Below the pieces are notes generated by a model that had not been told where the DNA came from, did no database searches, and saw only the letters and a program-made list of their open reading frames with translations. Positions 1 to 10,770 of a stretch of 64,000 nt of DNA are shown here, one piece after another; positions within the stretch are counted from its first letter, which is position 1, and each line of letters opens with the position of its first letter. Location: the NCBI GenBank assembly GCA_029379385.1, contig CM055612.1, forward strand, positions 17,112,001 to 17,176,000. Reading direction: 5' to 3'. Both the position numbers and the translations under genes were made by a program. Source of the stretch: Quillaja saponaria. Taxonomy: Eukaryota > Streptophyta > Magnoliopsida > Fabales > Quillajaceae.

Positions 1-110
1 CACGAGGAGGAGGGAGAAAATGGAGATATAAAAAAGTGTAAATTTCCACATGGAACAAGGATGACTTGATTAATATATTTCCTACTGTTCATGAAAATAG
101 TGTAATGAGT
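1..110. repeat. Tail fragment of segmental duplication, copy 0
   Basis: The first ~110 bases match 21671-21833 and 61704-61866, with a gap of about 60 bases after the shared stretch ending in AAAAAAGTGTAA. In the other two copies this sequence lies about 600 bases downstream of the small two-exon gene-like unit. I infer that a third copy of the duplicated segment ends here and that most of it lies left of the window. No coding potential is visible. Confidence 0.6.
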
Positions 111-607
111 TGTGAATTATATATAGGCTAAGGCATGTGGTCTATATGTAATGTGAACCGTTGAACTTGAATGATGAAATACATTTGTTACTTTCCTTTT
201 AGCATCCAATTTGCATAATTAATATTTAGTTGATTTCCTAATTGCTGTAATAGGCATAAAACTTTCTTTTTCTTTTATGCATTATAAGTTTTCTTTTATT
301 TTGGGTAAGACTTTATTTCTATTTTCCTTAATTTAGGAGGGAAACTTTCTTGCTATTATGCGTTTGCTTCCTTTTCTTTTGAGAAATAATTCTCTTTTTA
401 TTTTTTTATTTTTTTACTTAGGAGGGAGACTTCCATTTTTCTATGATTAATATATATAAATTTTTTTTTTTACCCATTGTTTAAGGCTTGAATTAACTCA
501 ATGGAGTATCCTTTTTCATATTCAATTAGGGTTAGAAGCATATATTTGAAGAAGCAATTGTAGACCTATAAGCTATAGCTATATGAACCATTGAACAAAA
601 AACAATT

Positions 608-800
608 GAAGTTTCTAATATGAAGTAGTATTTCATCCATGTGGTTCAAAATGTTACATAAATCCTATATAAATCATTGAAAATTAAAAAGTTAATTTTG
701 GTCATCTATGTTAACAAAATAATGTCTATTAGTGTTCTGTTTATGTAGTGTTTTATATTTTTTTCTCTTGTAGTTTGGATTCTCTATAAAATATATATAT
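608..800 (+). repeat. ~190-bp direct repeat, unit 1
   Basis: Begins GAAGTTTCTAAT and ends in TTTGGATTCTCTATA followed by an AT run. Unit 2 at 1005-1200 matches across the whole length with scattered substitutions. The end of this unit runs on into sequence shared with 3207-3395. The two units are about 400 bases apart, so they are dispersed direct copies and not a strict tandem array. Confidence 0.7.
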
Positions 801-1004
801 ATATATTGATTTAAGATTACATACATCACCATTTGTGAGGAAAAATATTATTTATGAACACAACAAATTAACCAACCCAAGTGAATTATCACCGAAGTAC
901 TGTCATTAATTAAGAATAAAAAGATATATACATGAACAAAGTCATGTAAATATTTTTAAAATACACCATAGTGCATAGTAGTTAGCATGGATTATTTTTT
1001 CAAT

Positions 1005-1200
1005 TTGAAGTTTCTAATTGGACGTAATATTTTGTCCATGTAATTCAAAATGTTACATAAATCCTATGTAACTCGGTGAAAATTAGAAAGTTAATTTTGG
1101 TCATCTAAGTTAACAAAATAATGTTAGTTAGTATTCCTGTTTATGTAATGTTTAATATCTTATCTCTTGTAGTTTGGATTCTCTATAATATATATATATA
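1005..1200 (+). repeat. ~190-bp direct repeat, unit 2
   Basis: Second copy of the unit at 608-800, with the same order of landmarks: GAAGTTTCTAAT, AATGTTACATAAATCCTAT, GTTAATTTTGGTCATCTA, then TTTGGATTCTCTATA and an AT run. Confidence 0.7.
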
Positions 1201-1801
1201 AATCATCCCAAGTATTATCTATTTCAAGTGGTTTGGACGTATCAAGGGCATTAACAATTTAATTGCAATCATCGTAAGTATTTATTTAGAATCCTTTACA
1301 AATTGTACAAAAAGGAAACAAGGAAATGTAATTAAATTGCATATTAATGTAACCAATCCAACATGATTTATCAGTTTAATTTGATAATATTATGTATGAA
1401 TTTAATCATAGGGAAAAATCTTTATTTTTTTATTTAATTAATAGATGAGAGATGGAGAATAGGTAAGTGCATCGGATGGATACACGAATAAGGTCATATT
1501 TAAGTAAGTTATATGAATCCGATGGGGTCGTAGTTCAAAAACTATAATGAGATTTGAATCACACCATTGACATATATTGGTTATTTTATTCTAACTTGAG
1601 TTATTTTTCTCACTTTTTGAATCGATATATTAAGTTGTAAGATTTGGATTAGGTTTACCCATTGTAATTTGATATATGATTGATGAAAATAATATATATG
1701 TATGGAAAAAACAAAGAACTTGTATGAAAATCTCTAAAATTCATCTTATTGCTCAATTAGTTAGTGCTATATTTGCTAGGATTACTTGTTTTATTTTGAT
1801 A

Positions 1802-2104
1802 TCTGATTAATGTAAATCTATAGCTATACTATACTAAAAGGAAGAGACCCTTTTATTACTACCTCCTAATTTTTTGGCAATTTCTTAAAACTAAAATTCT
1901 ATCAACTTTTATTCTTTAATTCAACTAAAGGGATAATGTGGTCATTGTAATTTATTTTTTTTAAATTAAAGAAAATTTGACATATTGTGAGAAGGAAAAA
2001 ATATCTCACGTACCTCCCTAATTTTTCTTTACCAAAAAAAATAAATAATAATCTCATGTAATTTATTTAATACTACCCACTTACCTCCTAGAAACATACT
2101 CAAC
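1802..2104 (+). mobile_element. Possible Helitron 5' end
   Basis: The stretch CTATACTAAAAGGAAGAGAC resembles the TCTA...AAAGRGAAGAGACC start typical of plant Helitrons. It is followed by repeated ACCTCCTAATTTTT-like motifs, also common in Helitron subterminal regions. From 1937 on, the sequence recurs at 27672-27840. I cannot find a CTRR end with its hairpin, and no Rep/helicase coding is present, so a non-autonomous or truncated element is the best reading. Confidence 0.4.
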
Positions 2105-2685
2105 TCAACTTATAAATTTTAAATCCCAAACTATTTAGGATCACAAAAAATTCCTGATGCACTTCACTACTTCATCCACCCAACTTTAATCTATTATTCA
2201 CACATGTTCAATTGTGCCATATTTTTGTAGAAATGAACCTAGATACTTAAAAAACATTTTTCATTGGGATTACCTGACAATCAAAATTTGTTTTAATCAA
2301 GCCTCCTCTAGTTGAGTAAAATCACATTCCATATACTTGATTTTCTTTCAACTCAACCTAAGATCTTTAAATTCTAACACGTTCCTCCATAATTCTAGCT
2401 TAGAATTTAGACCATTTCTAGTTTCGTCTACCAATACGATGTCATTGGCAAATAGCATACACCATGGAGCCCTATCACGAACGGCATAAGTAAGTTTGTC
2501 TATGACTAAAGCAAATAGATATGGGTTTAAGGATGATCCTTTATGAAAACCTATTGTTATTGAGAACTCTCTAGTTATACTCCCTCATATATATCCTTAA
2601 TAACTTCTACATATTTAGTTGAGACTTTCTTTTTCTTAAAAACCCACCACAAAACTTGTCTCAGCACCCTATTGATAACTTTGTA
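2105..2685 (-). pseudogene. RTE-type LINE reverse transcriptase remnant (copy 0 spacer)
   Basis: On the minus strand this decays from an RTE-clade non-LTR retrotransposon. Conserved patches of the RT palm and thumb can be read across frames, including a block related to [12 protein letters not shown] and the downstream [22 protein letters not shown] block. It matches 28150-28660 closely but lacks about 230 bases of the 3' part kept there. Frames are broken many times. In a complete element this protein reverse transcribes the LINE RNA at the target nick; here it is dead. Confidence 0.65.
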
Positions 2686-3195
2686 AAATATACTTATTTC
2701 ACTATACCTTTAATTAATATTTTTTGCTAAATCCTAGGGTTTTGAGTTAGAATGTTAGTCAAATTCATTGTTTTAGTTGTTTAGGAGTTTTTTAGAGTTT
2801 TTACCATGATTAGGAGTAGTTTTATGATTTTTTGGTATTTAACTTGTTTTAGATGTTTTTGCAGTGTCCTAATTGAACTAAAAAAAGAAAGGAATTCAAG
2901 ATAGTGCTGTAGCGCTAAAGAAGATAAAGCTGAGGCACAACAAAAGAAAGAAATTAGCAATTTAGGCCGAGATCCATATGCCGTAGCTCTACAAAGATTA
3001 AGCCGCGTCATTACTAGGAGGAGAAAAAGTGCAATTTAGCCAGAGAGCTCAAGCCGTGGTGACAATTTAAATGATGACTTCATAAACAACTAAAGGAGTT
3101 GGCACTGTAGCACCAATAATGTGCAGTTGCGACGGTCCAAGTTGTACGTATTCCGAGTAGGACTATATAAAACCTTCAGAGTCATAGTGACATAA
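2686..3195. mobile_element. Left part of an insertion inside the LINE
   Basis: Homologous to 28660-29270, including TAAATCCTAGGGT and a segment near 2890-3010 with repeated CCGTAGCTCTA-like words. It begins where the LINE reading stops (the VPR block of RT) in both copies, so the insertion predates the duplication. In this copy its right part is missing and the sequence jumps into a different repeat at about 3195. Confidence 0.5.
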
Positions 3196-3206
3196 TCAAT
3201 TTTAAA

Positions 3207-3395
3207 TATTTTGGATTCTCTATAATATATATATGTCAACAATGTTGTACAACAATTTTTTTATACAAATTGATTAAATATTACATACATCACCATTTTG
3301 TGAAAAAAATTATTTTTGAATATTACATACATGAACAAAGTCATATGAATATTTTTAAAAATACACCATAATGAATAGTAGTTAGTATTGGTTAT
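3207..3395 (+). repeat. Copy of the 775-990 repeat
   Basis: Shares TTGGATTCTCTATA, ATTACATACATCACCATTT, ATGAACAAAGTCAT and ATACACCATA in the same order with 775-990, but lacks about 60 internal bases. No coding potential. 3396-3600 is AT-rich and unassigned. Confidence 0.6.
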
Positions 3396-3599
3396 TATAT
3401 CTTAGTAGTAATAACTGGGAAAAAACAAAATTGTGCTTTTTATGGATTGTTCTTACAGTATTTTTAACATATATTTTTTGTGCAAGAATCGTGTTTATAT
3501 AAATATATATGTGGGAAATCCTAACATGCATCCATGTAGTAAAAGTGACAGTTGTTGTTGTCTTGCTTAAATTATTTCTTAGCATATCTTGGACTTGGA

Positions 3600-6215
3600 C
3601 TTGTATACCTTTTGTCCTTCATGAAGTTATAGATATAGACTTGTAGTATAACTTAGATTGTTTCTTAGAATAAGAAATCCCTAACTAAGAGAGTTGTGGT
3701 TGTAAATGAAAGGTTTAGAACTTAAATATAAGGAAGTTAGAGGAGTTGTTAATTGTAAATCAAAGATTACTATCAAGAAATATATAAAGTAAAGATTATG
3801 TTTACAAATATCGGAATTGAAAGCTTAAGGTTTAAGCATGTTAATTTAGAATTTATACGCCTTAAAATTTAATGAATTCTAAGTAATTAGTTTAATTGGA
3901 ATTTAATATTTGGAATATGTGTAATAGGAAATGAAATATTTTTTTTGACATATTCGGTAAAATGTTAAGAGCAAAGAATAAATAAATTTGATTAAGTGGT
4001 TGTGAAAGGGAAGGGGGCCAGATTTTATGGTTCATATAAATTTGGTATTTCAGATATTTTAAAGACTGGATTAGTTTAACAGTTCTAAAGAGAAAGTGTA
4101 TCTTATTGTCTTGGGTTGGTATTTGAAAAGTTTCGTAATTTAACTCCCAAATATGAGAATTCTATAAGCATCGAAATCAGAGATTGGCAACCAGGAATTT
4201 GGGCAATGCCTTATTTTTATTCATGTGATAAATGAAGTAAGCTCAAGGCTGATTTTAAGAAAATTTTCTAAATAACAAAGGCAATTAATGTCCTGAAGAT
4301 AATGTTTAGACTTGGTCTTGTTGAATTGGGTTTAGTATGTAAGTTGCAAACAAGTGTATATCTAAGGGGGTTATGCAAATGCCTAAATAAACTTTAAATA
4401 ATTAAATGTACTAATATATACATCCAAATAATACATATGATACCTATCTAAAAAGATATACTTGTCTATAAATAAATCTAATAAACATAATTGGATTTCT
4501 TTTTTCCTAGAGAAAGTTATGTTCAATTAACTAAGGTAAGGTCAAAGCTGCCAAAAATCATGTGTTTTGCATAATTTAATGCAAATTCAAATAATAAACT
4601 GAACTAATATATAAATCCAAAAATTTCAAATGATATTCCATTATAAAGCTACATGTGTCTAGTATTTAATAAATTATATAAAAATGGATTTGGAACTTAT
4701 TATAACAGTTATAGTGAACACTGGTCCAATCCATCAGTTTGGACAAATTCGACATTTTTAAATCACTAGTGTTTTCTATCTTTTCTAATAGTTTCTTTCT
4801 ACCCTATGCATTGTCAAGACATCTAAAATATTTCTTCATTATCAACTTTACCACATAAAGTACAATTCATATTACCTGACATGTAAAAGCTTAATTGAAA
4901 ATTTTCATAAAAAAATCTACAAAAGCTTAGTAATTAAAAGATTATAACAATAATGTTTATGAACTAAGTATTATTTTGGAACTATGAATTTCAGTTCCAT
5001 ACCCTACTGTGGGCCTAATAACACATGTGAGCGTAAGAGGAAGTGACAAACAAGATTTGTAAACCGGTGAGTGGTCAATTGTTACATTTGGGGGCTAGAT
5101 TATTGTGTGTAATTGTATTTATGTAATTGAATAAATGTACAAGTACAATGTTTTAGTGAATTATTTGAATTATGTTTGTTTGAAATTGTTTGTGGTTGAT
5201 AAAGGCCGCCAACAAAGTGAAAGTTTTTGAAAAATTATTTTATTTCTAAAACTAAAATTCAGGTGCACCTAGATATTTTAATTTAATATTCTAATATGAG
5301 ATTTTTCTGATAAGTGTTTCTTTTAAGAATTGAGTACTTAGTCCAGATGGATGGATTAGAAGAAGTGTTTTAGTGATTTCGTTTTTGATTCTATTTGGTG
5401 TGCAGGTGCAAAACTATCCAGTGGGAGGTGATGTGTGGGGCTGAGTTACTTTGTTGACTCTTTTATTGCTTTGTATGATTTGTATGATTGGGGTGCTCTG
5501 ATTTCTATTAATGGATTATACAGAGTGTTACTTAAACTATGTTTGCTAAGCTTTATAATTTCGTAATTGGATATGTGTAATCTTATTAGTTATTTAGAAT
5601 ATATGATATATTGATATTAGTTCTTTATATATTATATACGTGTGTTGAGTGATGCTAGTACCTTTTGGGTACGCTTTTCTACTCACAGAATCCGTATGAC
5701 TCATCCCTCTATTTGTTTTTTTTTTTTTTTAACTAACAAAATCTTACTGGACTACAATTATCAATATTGGACTTGCCAAGTGTTAGGCAACATGGCAACT
5801 CTTCGAAATCTGAATCTTGAAGTCAAAGGGTGAACATTTGTAGTCACACTAAAGCTGTGGGGAGTCTAGTCTTACATAATGTAATAGCCTAATTATTTGT
5901 TATTGTGATGAGATTCAAAGCAGAGCTTCTTGTTGTTTTTGTTGTTGTGGTTGTTATTGTGTAAAACAGGAATGCGTGTTTATATTATATGGGCATGTTT
6001 CACTTTATGAGAAATCTCTGCTAAAATTTTTAATAAATTGTCATAAGTTTTAGTAAACAAATTTTTTTATTTTAGTTAACTCATGTTTTATAAAATTTAC
6101 TTTTACTATTTAGTTTAGTCAAGAGTCATGTTTGTTTCTTGTTTTTGAAGTCAAGGTTACGAAGGTTTAGTTACCTATTCCTCTGGCTAGTCATACATCC
6201 GTGAGTGGTGTGACA
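3600..6215 (+). mobile_element. 5'-truncated Ty3/gypsy LTR
   Basis: The right end is the family terminus GTGGTGTGACA at 6215. The body shares the family landmarks: the tract near 4080-4300 (also at 36460-37030), the CTCCAAATA-like middle, the GGTGAGTGG motif near 5066, the near-palindrome GTACCTTTTGGGTAC at 5658-5672, and the terminal block before TGACA. The usual TGTTATAACCC start is absent, so the left 0.8 kb or more is lost; the exact left boundary is uncertain. No internal domain follows, so it is a solo or truncated LTR. Confidence 0.7.
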
Positions 6216-6424
6216 AAAAGAAGCTACAAGCAAAGTGGAGTGGGGAAATTCAACCAAGAAAGGAGTTTCTTTTGCTGAAAAGTTAATTGAAGTTTTTCAT
6301 GCTGACAAGTTCACTTATGACTTGGACTTCGTAAGAGTTTGCATCTAGTAAAGTTAGATGGTGTAGGCGACAACAAAAATAGTAATAGTTTCATGTTTGA
6401 TGCAATTTAAGCCAAAGTGGAGAT
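6216..6424 (+). pseudogene. 3' end of a Ty1/copia internal region
   Basis: Short non-coding remnant ending in the polypurine-type stretch AAGTGGAGAT just before a TGTTGGG start. That arrangement is typical of the 3' end of copia internal regions (PPT, then LTR). No protein domain can be read with confidence. The LTR ending at 6215 was probably inserted into or next to this element. Confidence 0.45.
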
Positions 6425-6780
6425 TGTTGGGTTTGTGTGTTAAATTGTAAAGAAAAAATAATATATCAATTTTTGATGCTATTAGGCTTATGGTCCATGA
6501 GTTCATTAGGGTTAGGTTTTCCGGTAGGTTAATGTTGCCAACATATTATAAATAGTATTAGAAGAGGCAGAGAAAGTGTGTAGTCATAAAGTAAAGTGTG
6601 TGTTATTCATTGTGAGGTTTTTTGTGTTGTAATTAGGAATTAGGATTGTGAGAGAAAGATTTATTGTAATCTTATTTAATTGATAGTGGAATTTTTTTTA
6701 ATCTCCTTTGCTCAGGTTTTTCTTAGTTGGAGGGTTAACCCCTGTAAGAAGGAGAAACTAGTGTGTAGGTATCCATGACC
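6425..6780 (+). mobile_element. Putative Ty1/copia 3' LTR
   Basis: Starts TGTTGGGTTTGTGTG directly after a polypurine stretch. A TATTATAAATAGTATT promoter-like TATA region lies near 6545. The downstream part is GT/AG-rich, as in LTR R-U5 regions. I see no clear CA end and no matching 5' LTR in the window, so the right boundary is approximate. Confidence 0.45.
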
Positions 6781-7399
6781 GATCATGATACGAATTAGGA
6801 AAAATGCAAACTTTGCTCAATGTGAATAAGCATATACTTGGTTCCAATTTGGATTGGTTTTCCAAGATGAAAAAAATCAATATTATTCTTCTGGCCAGGT
6901 GGCAAACTGAACCCAACCATCACATGGAAGTGGAAAGCACTAATTTCTTAAAAGGTTAAAGAATATGAAAATTTTAAGGCTTTTAATCCTACAAGGCATC
7001 TTTAGGATTGACGAGAATCTAGTTCTGTAGGCAATCTCAAGAATTTGAGGATCTTAGATCTTAAAGCTTTCCACAATATCCCCAATTCCTCATTAAAGCA
7101 CATTTGAATATTTCTAAGTGTTACTTGATTGATTTTGGCGAACATATCTGTTGTTTTGGTCTCTATGCACTCTACAAAAATTTTAAGTTTAAACTGCAAC
7201 AAGAAAAAAAAATAAAAAATAAAAAAAGAATTAAAAGTAAATATTCAAGATGTATGAAAACTGTCATTGATAAAGTTTTATTGGCCATCAAAGAGGATAT
7301 TTCAAAAACAAAAAAAGAGACTTTAAGAGAGAGAAATTGTCAATCATTAATGAAGAGAAAGACATTATTCAACAATTAAATGTGTCTTATATTTAAAAT
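6781..7399. other. Unassigned AT-rich stretch
   Basis: Open frames exist on both strands at 7002-7379, but they overlap each other, are Lys/Asn-rich and show no family motif. A weak copia gag-like patch (LGSNLDWFSKMKKI) can be read on the plus strand near 6835-6880, but I would not rely on it. Confidence 0.3.
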
Positions 7400-7866
7400 A
7401 CTAAAATAACCTTTAATGATTAAATATTTTTAACAAGTAAATGATGACTTTTTTAATCCAATTGAAATAGTGGACATTGAAAACTTACACCTACATGAGT
7501 GTATGTTGGCCTAAATAACATTACATTGGAAAGCTTGTGCCCATCTATAAAAAATTGCTTAATAGCAAGTTAGGAAACCTAATGCTTGATTAGTGTAATG
7601 CATGCATCTAACAATTGCCAAACTTGGACGATATCACTCTTATCCAAGCTAAACCACACAGGTAATAAACTTTCTAATATTGAGAGAGACATAGAGATAT
7701 ACATGGTTCAGCCATAAGGCCTAGTCCACGAGAGGAGACAATAATATTATTCTATGGATTACAATCACTTAACTCACACAGTCAACTTGCTTAATCAGTA
7801 CAATATTGGTATTTTCTTATTTATAAGGATCACTAGATAATCATAACGAATATCTCGTCAAATTAA
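7400..7866 (-). mobile_element. Putative Ty1/copia 3' LTR, minus strand
   Basis: Lies directly downstream, on the minus strand, of the RNase H remnant, where a 3' LTR is expected. On the minus strand a CCTTATAAATAAG TATA-like box (7821-7833) precedes a CGTGGACTAGGC block (7720-7731), a type of R-U5 word seen in plant copia LTRs. It does not obviously match the LTR at 16539-16788, so either the ends have diverged strongly or two copia elements are joined here. Confidence 0.4.
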
Positions 7867-8369
7867 TTACAAGGGGATAACAACTAAGGAATTTCTTGTA
7901 GTTATTAAGGAATAATCTAACGATATTAATGGCTTGGTCATCATGTCAGCAACTTGATCATTAGATAAAACATGAGCTAATCGAAGTAGTCTTTTAGATA
8001 TTCTGTCACGCATAAAATGATAAGCTATAGCAATATGCTTCATTTTCGAGTGAAATACAGGACTGGGATAAACATAGGCCGCTCCAATATTGTCACACAT
8101 GATAATAGGAGAATGAGAAAGAGAAACTCCTAACTTACAAAGGAGAGATTGAACCCATCCTAGCTCACAGGAGACAGCAGCAACAACCTTATATTCAGCA
8201 TTAGTAGAAGAGCAAACTAGTGAATGTTGCTTTCTAAAACACCAAGAAACTGGGTTACAACCAAGATAAACAAGATATGAAGTGGTGGAAGTTTTGTCAT
8301 CTTTATTACCAGCCCAATCTGCATCGGAGTAAGCAGTAAGGGAAGAAGACTTAGTAAGCTTGATATTAG
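7867..8369 (-). pseudogene. Ty1/copia RNase H remnant
   Basis: Minus-strand reading frame with the copia RNase H signature: YSDADWAGNKDDKTST, then SYLVYLG, NPVSWCFRKQ, SSTNAEYKVVAA, a DNIGAAYV block and the terminal VADMMTKPL. RNase H removes the RNA strand of the RNA-DNA hybrid during element replication. The usual SSAEAEY acidic block reads STNAEYK. The domain begins abruptly at the border of LTR M; the preceding residues (...LKGTLALGIN) are found across the insertion at 15345, so RT and RNase H were one polyprotein before M landed. Confidence 0.85.
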
Positions 8370-8812
8370 TGTTATAACCCTCATGACCCGATATCATAAA
8401 AATTGAGTTTTAAGAAAATGTGTAAATTTACGTTATAAAACAAATAAATTAATTAAATAAAAATATAGTTAGACATGTCACAATCTAATATCTTAGTGTA
8501 ACCTTAATATACATTTTAAAAATATTGTGCATTTGTTATCTTAAAGTAAAAAATTTCGTGACAAAGTAAATTTAAGTGAGAGACTAATTAATATATTGGT
8601 ATAAATATATCAAGATTTAATCTCCACTACATCATTAATTTACTTGGATTTTAATTTTATTTCATGAGAATTACATTATATATGAAATTAGTGTATATAT
8701 ACATATATAATAAATTAGAAATCAATTATTGATAAATTTAGATAATTGGATTAATATACACCACCAATTTGTGAACCAAGTCTAACACCACAAGTTTATA
8801 TTATTTTAATTT

Positions 8813-9231
8813 TTGTCTCTTCTTCCTTCCTTGCTTAAATTGACTTACGACTTTCTTCCTTTTAATTTCTTTCTTTGGCCATCTCGGTTTATCTCTTCCC
8901 CTGCTTCTTTTGGCATGAATATGAACCCTCTGCAATTCTTGCAACCAAGCTTAGAAAAGTGGAGAACTTGTTATCCTTTTCGTGGTGGTGCTTGTTAGAG
9001 CTGCTTTGAAGCAAACCTCCTTTCTTTTCCATTCAATTGGTTGCTCCTGGGACTGATTTTAGAAGTCCCCTGTTTGCCGTCCCTTGTATGGAAGCCTTGG
9101 CTGGTTGTTGATCAACCTGGCTGGCTGAGACTTGCTGCATCCAGCAGCCATCACGCATTGCAGTAGCTTTAGGAGTGTCAAGTTGCTGGCCAGCGCTAGT
9201 GAAATTTGCTGTACCAATCACAAATGGCAAG
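8813..9231. other. GC-richer variable segment of LTR M
   Basis: A C/T-rich and then GC-richer stretch about 450-860 bases into the LTR. Every full LTR of this family has such a segment at this position, yet the sequence differs from copy to copy. An open frame on the minus strand (9033-9230) has no recognisable domain and I do not call it a gene. It may be transcribed leader sequence or acquired host DNA. Confidence 0.45.
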
Positions 9232-10770
9232 AATAGGAGATGAGGATGCCATGTTGATGTCCTATTTTGGTCATGGGTGGAGTGGTTGCTTATTGTAATT
9301 AGGCAGCAAGGGCTTGGAATGATAAAGAAAAGCTGAGTTTTATGAATGGTAAACCAAAATTTTTGGGATCACTCCAAATTTGAGTAGTTGCAATTAAGGG
9401 TAATCTAATAACAACTTTTTAAAATTATATATAATTTAATTTGCAAGGTTTGCTTTGCATGATGTGGAAAAATCGAGAATGGAAATGCTTATTTGAAGAA
9501 AAATTCATAGAATTTTATCCAATTAAAGTTAATGCTACAACCAAGAGAAGCTCAGTTCTAAGAGAACCCAAGAGGAAGCTATTTAAAATTATAAACACCT
9601 GATAGCTATCCATTTCTTAACTATCTTAAAATTAAGACTTTTAATGTCTAACCTTCTGTTCTTCTACCTTTTGAAGAGATCCATGGGTTTCCATCCTATG
9701 GATGTTGCAAATGCAGCAGTCATTTATTTCCAACCTTACTTTGCCAAATATGTATTATCATTTCCAGCATATAATAATTAAGAAATCAAATCTTATGATA
9801 CTACTTAGTCTAATGATTCTATAATACATGTTAGTCTAATGATCCTGTTTCCATCCGTCCCATGGAGCATTATAATAAGTGTCTAGGAATAGTACAAATA
9901 TAGCCATAAGTTTGCAGTAGATCACATCATAAGTATATAAATATTTTATAGTTGTGCTAAGCTAAAGTACCTGATTTTCCTTTGAAAGCCTTCAAGTACC
10001 ATTCAAGGTGATACACATTACACTTAAGAATCTGGCAATGATAGATAAATCAAATTATTGACCATATACACTTTAAGTGCAGAAGTACTATAGTTTATTA
10101 CACGAGAACTTCAAATATGATTTGAATGGTGAGTAAATTCTTTATTGGCATGTTTAGTCTTTCATAGATGATTAAGTTAACCATACAAAAATCCGATATT
10201 CCACATTAGGATATTAATAGGCATATTTATAATGTAACTAAATAGTAGGAATTGTATTCGTGCTTATCATGAAATGCCATCAGGTGTCTCATTAGACATT
10301 TATAGATAAGGTGCCATATAGCTCGAGAAAGGTTGACTATTGTTAAACCCCTATTCCACTTAATGCAACTTTTAGTTACATCCATTTCAAATTCAACTTA
10401 CACATACATAATTGAAGCTAATAAATTAGTAGAAATTTCTTGATATATATATATATAATATACATACAAGATATGGAATCAAATGTCATACAAGGAAATA
10501 GTTAAACTCCCTAAACGAACTTCGTTTCAAGAAACCTATATAAGTTAGTATGTAAGTCTAGCAATTAAAAGATTATAACTATAACGGTTATGAACTAAGT
10601 ATTATTTGAAAAATATGAATTTCAGTTCCGGACCCTACTGTGGGCCTAATGATACACATGAGTGCAAGAGGATGTGACGAACAAGATTTGTAAACTGGTG
10701 AGTGATTAACTGTTACCCTTTGAGGGCTAGAATTTTATGTGTAATTGTATGAGAATTTGAATAGATGTGT

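Larger units (their letters stand above)
111..1801. other. AT-rich non-coding stretch with internal direct repeats
   Basis: No credible open reading frame. It contains two diverged direct repeats (listed separately), several AT dinucleotide runs and long T tracts. The part at 775-990 recurs at 3207-3395. I cannot assign it to an element class; decayed transposon sequence is most likely. Confidence 0.5.

Noticed and set aside
7002..7379. Overlapping 66- and 91-codon frames
   Set aside because: Opposite strands over the same bases, Lys-rich poly-A-driven composition, and no match that I know.
9033..9230. Minus-strand frame in a GC-richer block
   Set aside because: No family motif, no splice context, and it sits in the variable slot of LTR M. 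I list the block but not a gene.
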